The notes under the pieces: model-generated
Databases searched by the model: none
What the model was told of the DNA's origin: nothing
What the model saw: the letters and a program-made list of their open reading frames with translations, nothing else
Part shown: positions 1 to 64,000 of the stretch, in pieces
How positions within the stretch are numbered: position 1 is the first letter of the stretch
Layout of the letters: each line of letters starts with the position of its first letter
Assembly: GCF_000321225.1 (NCBI RefSeq)
Contig: NW_004450583.1
Location: forward strand, 583,302-647,301
From: Odobenus rosmarus divergens
Lineage: Eukaryota > Chordata > Mammalia > Carnivora > Odobenidae
Direction: 5' to 3'
DNA: 64,000 nt
Made by a program: the position numbers and the translations under genes

Positions 1-151
1 CGATATTTGATCTTAAAGTGGTAATTCATATCCCTTCACTACCTACCTTGGGACTCCACCCCCCCATAGGTGTACTGATTTGATCTCTCTAGGTTGTCTC
101 TGGGAAGATACCACATTATGGCACATGATAATTAGGTCTGGGGAGAGTTAC
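1..151 (-). other. USP54: USP54 intron sequence 3' of coding exon 21
   Basis: The donor GT of exon 21 is at 151-150 (minus strand, GTAACT), so this edge stretch is the start of the next intron. The next USP54 exon is not in the window. No repeat was recognised here. Confidence 0.8.
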
Positions 152-57504
<57,353 letters not shown>

Positions 57505-57529
57505 TATTGTTCACATTTAGCTTGAAAAC

Positions 57530-59450
57530 TCAGAAAAGACTTTGTATCTTTTTGGGAGAGAGTTTCTGTCTGCTGAAGTCCTGACTTGTAAAAGAGAATC
57601 CAGAATTCAATGAATTTATGTTGAAATACTTTGAGTTTACAACCTTCCAAACATCATCTATGTAGCTCAAGGAACTCAGGTATTTTCTTAGATCATCATG
57701 ACAGAGCAGTCCCCGACTTGCTCCAAACAATACCCAAAATTTAACATGGCACAGTACTAACACAGAGAAATCCTTAGGTATTCTGTTCTTCTATTTTTCT
57801 TGAATTGCCTCCATAAAATACTGGTGAAGTGGCTGTAGTCCTCAACTCCAACAGAATCCAGGATTACGGTAGGATGTATTCCTTAGACTTGTTGATGACT
57901 CTTCTTGTAGACTGAAGATTTTTTCCAACTGGAAGGAGAGGCAGACAGATAAGCAAGAATCCAATGCAACCCTCCTCTCCTTCTCTTTCTTGTCCCATCA
58001 TCATCTGAAGCAAAAACTCAAGTTCTAAGCAACTGATACAGAATCCACAGAGATAAGAAATTTGTTTTAATTACATGGGGTTTTTGTTCTTACTGCTGCT
58101 GCTCTTTTTTTAATATGCCCCAAACATCTTCTATCATTCTATCCAGAATTTCAGAAAGTCTCCTCTCTTCTTTTCCTCTGTGACTAGAATAGCCAGCTCT
58201 GCCAAAGAGCTTTAACAAAAAGAAAAAAAAAAAAAACTAAAAGCTTGCGTCACTTAATGACTCTACTGGCTTTGTGCTGTTCTGCCAAGATCAACGTTGC
58301 CTCACCTCTCACTATAAACTTGAAACCTTGGCAAACAATGACCCCCCCAAAAAAAACCCCACAAAACAACAACAACAAAAAAACCCAAAAAACCTCAATA
58401 ACAACAAAAAGGCGAAACACTCAAGCCAAAGAGGAAAAAAAAAAGGTGTAAGCAGATTTACTTTCATAGGAAACTTCTCTGAAATTTTCTAGAACAAAGT
58501 TGATCGGGACAAAAACAAAAACCAAATACAAACCTTCCAAAATCAGACTAAAAAAATATTACCAAGTAAATATACACCAAATTAAGAATTGGAACAGTCT
58601 GTTAGATGTTGTGAATAAATAAATTTTTAAAGGTATTTTACATGTTCATGGCTATGAAAGCCTGTTTAAAGGTGGGAAGGCCAAGTTATCAGTCTGGACT
58701 CTGTTCTGAGGAAAGATGTCCCATCTTAGAGAAACACTCAAGGCAAGTAAGCCATATGTCCTTAACATCATGTCCAAGAGAACTAAATCTTCTCCTGCCC
58801 TGTTCGTATGTATGTTTTATTTTTGCCAGAGGATCAAAGAGATAATTTGGGTTACAAATAACTTAATCCTCAGATTAAATTTGAGGCACTCACAATCAGA
58901 GGGCATCCACTGACCAACATTAGTTTTCAACTAATTAAAATGCCAGTGAGGCAACAGGGGAGAAATACCAAAGCAAACACCTTCACTGGAAGGAAATACT
59001 TCTATCTCCAGCTTTAAGCTTTCCTATAAGGGCCATGTCCATATAAGGAAAAAATTAAGAATGTTAAGTGTTAAATTTGGTTTCCAACAGCTCCCCAAGC
59101 TTCTCCCTTCCTTACTTCCTATCATCATATGAACCACCTAAAAAAGCAAAAATGCTAAAGCATCTTAATCATTCTCTAAGAGATCACCTAGCACTACCCA
59201 GTATATCCAGTGGAAAAACTGAGGCACAGGAACATTAAATGGTTGCACAAGACTGTTCTTTCCCTTCCCTAAATTCCCAGGCTATTTATAATCTACGTGT
59301 CACAATTAAAGTATTTGACTATACACTGTAGTGTCATATTATCCTCTATTTGTTTTTATTACTCTCTATTTGTTTTATATGGTATCAGTCATATATCCCG
59401 AATGACTGTATGAAATGAAATACTAACTAGTATCAGACAAGTACTAACAC
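57530..59450 (-). other. USP54: Region upstream of coding exon 1, left part unassigned
   Basis: Probably 5' intron of USP54. A CA/A-rich low-complexity patch lies at 58340-58445 (ccccacaaaacaacaacaac). No CpG-rich promoter-like segment and no recognisable exon were seen. Confidence 0.4.
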
Positions 59451-59454
59451 TATA

Positions 59455-59700
59455 CTTACATTCTTAATTTATTCTTTACAATAGCCCTATTATGAGGTGT
59501 TAATAGTTCCATTTTATAGAACAGTAGAGTGAAACTTAAAGACATTAACTTGCCCAAATAAACTAGTAAGTGGCAGAACTAGAATTTTTTAACTATTATA
59601 AATCTGTGACTTAATTATGTATTTTATTAAACTACTCCAAAAGCTCCTATCATAGTGCTGGTCATAAGGAGGAACTCAATAAATACTCCCTGATGATTAG
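59455..59700. repeat. MIR/L2-type remnants
   Basis: Reverse MIR blocks 'caatagccctattatgaggt', 'tccattttatagaacagtag', 'taacttgcccaaataaacta', then a plus-oriented L2/MIR end 'gctcctatcatagtgctggt', 'aggaactcaataaatactcc'. Confidence 0.55.
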
Positions 59701-60534
59701 CATAGCACCAGGAAGGATCCTGTATCTCCCACACAGATTAAAAGACCCTCAACTCTCTATACACACCCTCATACACACCCCACTCGGAGCTACTAAGCAA
59801 CTTCAACAAGCCATGCAGCATTCCTTCAGCTCAACTGCTGCAAAGGAATGACAAGTACCAAGCCGCCACTTTGCTCACAGCCAAAAGGACTTGGCAGACA
59901 GGTGGGGTTTTCAGTATCCACATTAGGAGCTTACTGAAACTCAGCCTGCCCTATGATACACACCCCTGAGTTCAGGAGCAAAGAGAAAAAAAAGCAGTCA
60001 CAGAAAAAAAGATTCTCAGGCTCTGAATGGCAGTATTATGTAGGGTAAGGCAATAAGCTCTCACACTTGCTCTAGGTGTGTCAGAAACTAGAGGTGAGAG
60101 CCAGAAAGAACAAGGACAAGAGAGGCAGTAACAAATGATCCAAAGAAATACTGATGACAAAATATTTCACTTAAGTTGTAGGTCTAGCACCAAACAACAT
60201 AATCCTTCTACTGTACCATCTACTAAAGATATATGAGGAAGTCAATTAAGAGTTTTACCCACATCAATCTAACAGCCTATTTTTAAAAAGAAAAGAACTT
60301 CTTAGACAATATTCAAGTATTTAGAGGTAAAAGAGCATAATGTCTACAACTTACCCTGAAATAGTTCAGAAGAAAAAAATATGTATATGGGTGTGGGTAT
60401 GTGTATATTTGTCTATATGGAGAGAAAGGGAAAAAGGTAGAGCAAATATAGCAATAATGTTGACAACAGGTAAATGTGCCTGAAGAGGATATGGGAATTC
60501 TTTGTACCATTTCTTGTAACTTCACTGTAAGTTT
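59701..60534 (-). other. Upstream region, unassigned
   Basis: About 830 bp without recognised repeat or exon. Confidence 0.4.
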
Positions 60535-60549
60535 TAAATCATTTTTTTT

Positions 60550-60753
60550 TTTTTTTTTTTTTTAAAGATCCCATTCATTTATTTGAGAGAGAGAATGAGA
60601 TAGAGAGAGAGAGCATGAGAGGGGGGAGGGTCCGAGGGAGAAGCAGACTCAATGCTGAGCAGGGAGCCCGATGCGGGACTCGACCCCGGGACTCCAGGAC
60701 CATGACCCGAGCCGAAGGCAGTCGCCCAACCAACTGAGCCACCCAGGCGCCCC
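60550..60753 (-). mobile_element. Can-SINE, minus, with TSD
   Basis: Poly(T), aaagatcccattcatttatt, 'gatgcgggactcgaccccgg', ending 'ctgagccacccaggcgcccc'. TAAATCATTTTTTT at about 60535-60549 and 60754-60767. Confidence 0.95.
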
Positions 60754-61262
60754 TAAATCATTTTTTTAAGTTGTTCAAAATACAGTATAATGTCAGTTGT
60801 TCTAAGAGCAAGTGATGTTGAGTAATTATGATATTATTCAAATAGGACCAAGACTAGACTTGCAGTTAGAAGACATGGGTTCAATTTCCACATTTTTACT
60901 ACTTTGTATAATCCTAACCACTTAAGTGTCCTGAACTTTATTTTCGGGGCACAATACCTATTTTACACACTGATTGAGATTTAGTAATAGGCATGCCAAA
61001 GTACTAGCAAGTTTTCAAAACAAAGGATGAATAATGGGTTCCACTGAATGAGTAAACTGCAATGCCTAATAGTATAAAAGTAAATTTTGGTTTGGGGACC
61101 TCAGGATACTAGAAAGTTGTAAGCCACCAGGAATAAGTCTTCTAATTGTATAAAAAGAACAACAGGCCTCACATAGGACAAGTGATATGTCAGAACAATT
61201 TAACTACGTGCTTGGAGAAACATTTGAATTTTACAATTATTATTCTTTTACAATTATTTTTA

Positions 61263-61481
61263 TTTTTTAATTTTATTTTTATTTTTATTTTTTTTTAAAG
61301 ATTTTATTTTTTTGACAAAGAGAGACACAGCAAGAGAGGGAACACAAGCAGGGGGAGTGGGAGAGGGAGAAGCAGGCTTCCCGCCAAGCAGGGAGCCCGA
61401 TGCGGGGCTCGATCCCAGGACCCCGGGATCATGACCTGAGCCGAAGGCAGATGCTTAACGGCTGAGCCACCCAGGCGCCCC
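61263..61481 (-). mobile_element. Can-SINE, minus, with TSD
   Basis: T-rich (TTTTA)n start, aaagattttatttttttgac, 'gatgcggggctcgatcccag', ending 'ctgagccacccaggcgcccc'. TACAATTATTTTTA at 61249-61262 and 61482-61495. Confidence 0.95.
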
Positions 61482-61830
61482 TACAATTATTTTTAAAATA
61501 CGAAGTTTAACTTTCTATTTGTAAAAAGGCAAACAGTCGAGCCTATTACAAGGAACAAGGTAACATTTTAGAAGGTCTACAAAGAATGACCATGTCCAGT
61601 TGATCAATGATTCAAATGGAAAAACCGTGATGAGTATCTCACCTTCTAATGAAGGAGCAGCAGCCCCATTACAAGTGATTAATGCCAATAATAACGCAAA
61701 TATTAGCAAGACAAACTGCACTACATTGAGATATCCAAAGAGTTAACCAGGAAAGTTGCTCATATTTCTAGTTTCTATTATTCTATATAGCAGTAAAGAA
61801 TACTCAAGAAACATAATTTACTTATAATTT

Positions 61831-62032
61831 GGGGCGCCTGGGTGGCTCAGTCATTGAGCGTCTGCCTTCGGCTCAGGTCATGATCCCAGGGTCCTGGGAT
61901 CGAGCCCCACATCGGGGTCCCTGCTCGGCGGGAAGCCTGCTTCTCCCTCTCCCACTCCCCCAGCTTGTGTTCCCTCTCTCGCTGTGTCTCTCTCTCTCTA
62001 TCAAATAAATAAATAAAATCTTAAAAAAAAAA
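61831..62032 (+). mobile_element. Can-SINE, first copy in duplicated segment
   Basis: ggggcgcctgggtggctcag, 'tgggatcgagccccacatcg', 'ctatcaaataaataaataaa', poly(A). No clear TSD is visible because an older short SINE abuts the tail directly. Confidence 0.95.
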
Positions 62033-62121
62033 CCGTAATCTCTACACCAAACGTGGGGTTCAAATTTATGACCTCGAGATCAAGAGTCACATGCTTTACC
62101 GACTGAGACAGCCAGGCGCCA
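62033..62121 (-). mobile_element. Short tRNA-Lys-like Can-SINE, minus (first copy)
   Basis: ccgtaatctctacaccaaac, 'gtggggttcaaatttatgac', 'ctcgagatcaagagtcacat', 'taccgactgagacagccagg'. It lacks its own T-rich tail because the plus SINE at 61831 ends exactly here. Confidence 0.88.
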
Positions 62122-62290
62122 CTCTAGGGAGGTAGTTCTCTACAATTATATCCAAGAGTCATATCCTTAGATACTTAGTTTTAAAAAAAGGAAAAGAAAA
62201 GTAAAAAACTTGGTGAGCATGCATTATTTGTTCAGTGGCAGTCTATTCCAAAGAATTTGTCCACATACAGTTTCAATACAGAATATTGGG

Positions 62291-62463
62291 GGTGCCTGGG
62301 TGGCTCAGATGGTTAAGCATCTGCCTTCGGCTCAGGTCATGATCCCAGGGTCCTGGGATCGAGTCCCGCATTGGGCTCCCTGCTCCTTGGGAGCCTGCTT
62401 CTCCCTCTGCTTCTCTCTCTTTCTCTGTCTCTCATGAATAAATAAATAAAATCTTTAAAAAAA
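62291..62463 (+). mobile_element. Can-SINE with 16-bp TSD
   Basis: ggtgcctgggtggctcagat, 'tccctgctccttgggagcct', 'tctcatgaataaataaataa'. AATACAGAATATTGGG at 62275-62290 and 62464-62479. Confidence 0.96.
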
Positions 62464-62479
62464 AATACAGAATATTGGG

Positions 62480-62682
62480 ACGCCTAGGTGGCTCAGTTGG
62501 GTAAGCATCTGCCTTCAGCTCAGGTCATGATCTCAGGGTCCTGGGATCCAGCCCTAACGTTGTCTAGGTCCCTGCTCAGGGGGAAGCCTGCTTCTCCCTC
62601 TCCCACTCCCCCCTGCTTGTGTTCCCTCTCTCGATGTGCCTCTGTCACATAAATAAATAAATAAATCTAAAAAAAAAAAACA
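62480..62682 (+). mobile_element. Can-SINE, second of a head-to-tail trio
   Basis: acgcctaggtggctcagttg, 'gatctcagggtcctgggatc', 'tctgtcacataaataaataa'. Starts directly after the TSD of the previous copy. Confidence 0.93.
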
Positions 62683-62684
62683 GA

Positions 62685-62902
62685 GGGGCGCCTGGGTGGC
62701 TCAGTCCGTGAAGGATCCGCCTTTCGCTCAGGTCATGACCCCAGCATCCTGGAATCCAGCCCAACGTCAGGCTCTCTGCTCAATGGGGAGTCTGCTTCTC
62801 CCTCTGCCCCTCCCCCTCCCCCTGCTCGTGCTCTCACGTGCCTGCTCGTGCTCTGTGCTCTCTCAAATAAAATCTTTAAAAAAATTTTTTTAATAAAAAA
62901 AT
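62685..62902 (+). mobile_element. Can-SINE, third of a head-to-tail trio
   Basis: ggggcgcctgggtggctcag, 'catcctggaatccagcccaa', with a duplicated 'gtgcctgctcgtgctct' in the body, 'caaataaaatctttaaaaaa'. Starts within 3 bp of the previous tail. Confidence 0.93.
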
Positions 62903-63364
62903 GAAACACAGAATCTTGCTTAATTTTTATGTCTATTAGATGATGATTAAAAACCACCACCACCTGATAATGGCAACTATGCTGTATATACAAATGTATT
63001 CAAATTTAAATTAAAACTGCTTCATGGCCTGTTACCTAGTACTCCTCTCTGACTTTGCCCCTCACAACCAAAGGACTCACAGCATTCTGCAAAGAACAGT
63101 CCTAGACTACAACAAACTTAGAGATAGCAGGCTACCTGGCAGCTATTTATTCACAAACTCTACAGAAAATGTATCATCATTTTTACCCACATTTACAAGT
63201 TCCCAGCCAAGTGCTAAAACTATGGAGTAATCAAGGGTGGAAGGAGGAGAAAGAACATGTAAGAATTTCATTATTGTGTTGCTCTCAATTCTGAAAAAGT
63301 TATAGTGACCTATATTTTACTATTGCTGAATAGACTCTGAGGAGCCAAATAAGCTTGCTTATAA

Positions 63365-63454
63365 ATTTTTCCAGCTTTATTAAGGTATAATTGACAAATA
63401 AAATTGTAGTATATAATGAAGTGTATAACATGATTTGATATATGTATATTTGCA
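63365..63454 (-). repeat. L1 3' fragment, minus
   Basis: 'ccagctttattaaggtataa', 'ttgacaaataaaattgtagt', 'aacatgatttgatatatgta' is a common reverse L1 block, ending at the second copy of the duplication. Confidence 0.75.
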
Positions 63455-63656
63455 GGGGCGCCTGGGTGGCTCAGTCATTAAGCGTCTGCCTTCGGCTCAG
63501 GTCATGATCCCAGGGTCCTGGGATCGAGCCCCACATCGGGGTCCCTGCTCGGTGGGAAGCCTGCTTCTCCCTCTCCCACTCCCCCAGCTTGTGTTCCCTC
63601 TCTCGCTGTGTCTCTCTCTCTCTATCAAATAAATAAATAAAATCTTAAAAAAAAAA
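63455..63656 (+). mobile_element. Can-SINE, second copy (possible chimera)
   Basis: Counterpart of 61831-62032 with the two mismatches. Its 5' flank (atatttgca) differs from that of the first copy (cttataattt), as expected if this SINE marks a recombination junction. Confidence 0.93.
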
Positions 63657-63745
63657 CCGTAATCTCTACACCAAACGTGGGGTTCAAATTTATGACCTCG
63701 AGATCAAGAGTCACATGCTTTACCGACTGAGACAGCCAGGCGCCA
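63657..63745 (-). mobile_element. Short tRNA-Lys-like Can-SINE, minus (second copy)
   Basis: Identical to 62033-62121. Confidence 0.88.
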
Positions 63746-63914
63746 CTCTAGGGAGGTAGTTCTCTACAATTATATCCAAGAGTCATATCCTTAGATACTT
63801 AGTTTTAAAAAAAGGAAAAGAAAAGTAAAAAACTTGGTGAGCATGCATTATTTGTTCAGTGGCAGTCTATTCCAAAGAATTTGTCCACATACAGTTTCAA
63901 TACAGAATATTGGG

Positions 63915-64000
63915 GGTGCCTGGGTGGCTCAGATGGTTAAGCATCTGCCTTCGGCTCAGGTCATGATCCCAGGGTCCTGGGATCGAGTCCCGCATTGGGC
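63915..64000 (+). mobile_element. Can-SINE, second copy, cut by window end
   Basis: Identical to the first 86 bp of the SINE at 62291. Confidence 0.93.

Larger units (their letters stand above)
61831..63454. repeat. 1624-bp unit of a tandem duplication (first copy)
   Basis: The interval from the SINE head at 61831 to 63454 is the repeat period. Its first 546 bp (61831-62376) recur at 63455-64000 with two mismatches, where the window ends. Whether the rest of the unit repeats cannot be seen. Confidence 0.85.
63455..64000. repeat. Second copy of the duplicated segment (truncated by window end)
   Basis: Offset 1624 from 61831-62376. The two differences are G61856/A63480 and C61929/T63553, both within the first 99 bp. 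The following 447 positions are identical, including the SINE A-tail length, the old short SINE, unique sequence and the next SINE head. Confidence 0.96.

Noticed and set aside
62033..62121. tRNA-Lys gene
   Set aside because: A- and B-box-like text is present, but the cloverleaf is decayed and the same unit recurs many times as a SINE.
57505..64000. USP54 promoter within the window
   Set aside because: No CpG-rich segment, initiator context or recognisable first exon was seen. The only markedly GC-rich patch in the window is the SNRPA retrocopy.

Overview
The window is nuclear DNA from a caniform carnivore, most likely an arctoid (bear, pinniped, mustelid or relative; I cannot say which). 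The evidence is a very high density of tRNA-Lys-derived Can-SINEs with the head GGGGCGCCTGGGTGGCTCAG and a CT-rich, (AAAT)n, poly(A) tail. I saw neither the canid-specific SINEC_Cf head nor the felid SINE body. Older L1, L2, MIR, MER5 and one probable LTR fragment fill much of the rest. There is no prokaryotic gene, operon, CRISPR array or mobile-element operon here.

One protein-coding gene occupies most of the window: USP54 (ubiquitin-specific peptidase 54), entirely on the minus strand. I could place 21 consecutive coding exons, from the initiator ATG at 57504 down to 152. Together they give 4522 nt, or 1507 complete codons plus one base, with no frameshift or stop. I recall human USP54 as about 1684 residues, so roughly the last 180 residues lie beyond the left edge. 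Coding exons 1-9 (57504 to 29642) encode the USP catalytic fold: a Cys box with Cys42, a cysteine-rich fingers region, and a His box with His302. Exons 10-21 encode the long Ser/Pro-rich tail, including a charged coiled coil (exon 15), a MIT-like helical segment (exons 16-17) and the 1397-nt exon 18. All introns are GT-AG except one clear GC-AG intron (24102-24255). The promoter and any non-coding first exon were not found. No CpG-island-like promoter is visible between 57505 and 64000.

The 17.6-kb intron between coding exons 2 and 3 (35811-53371) holds a processed retrocopy of SNRPA (U1 snRNP protein A) on the plus strand, antisense to USP54. It has 5' UTR, a 276-codon open frame, 3' UTR, an ATTAAA signal, a poly(A) tail and an 18-bp perfect target-site duplication. 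An 18-bp in-frame deletion removes most of the RNP2 motif of its first RRM, so the frame is open but the main RNA-binding surface should be damaged.

The right end (61831-64000) is the most structurally unusual part. A 546-bp segment beginning at a SINE head recurs 1624 bp downstream with only two mismatches and runs off the window. This is either a recent SINE-mediated tandem duplication or an assembly artefact. A 600-base run of N (5249-5848) lies between two SINEs of the same subfamily in inverted orientation. I found no convincing previously undescribed biological system. The leads most worth checking are the retrocopy, the terminal duplication, the GC-AG intron and an AT-rich perfect hairpin in intron 10.
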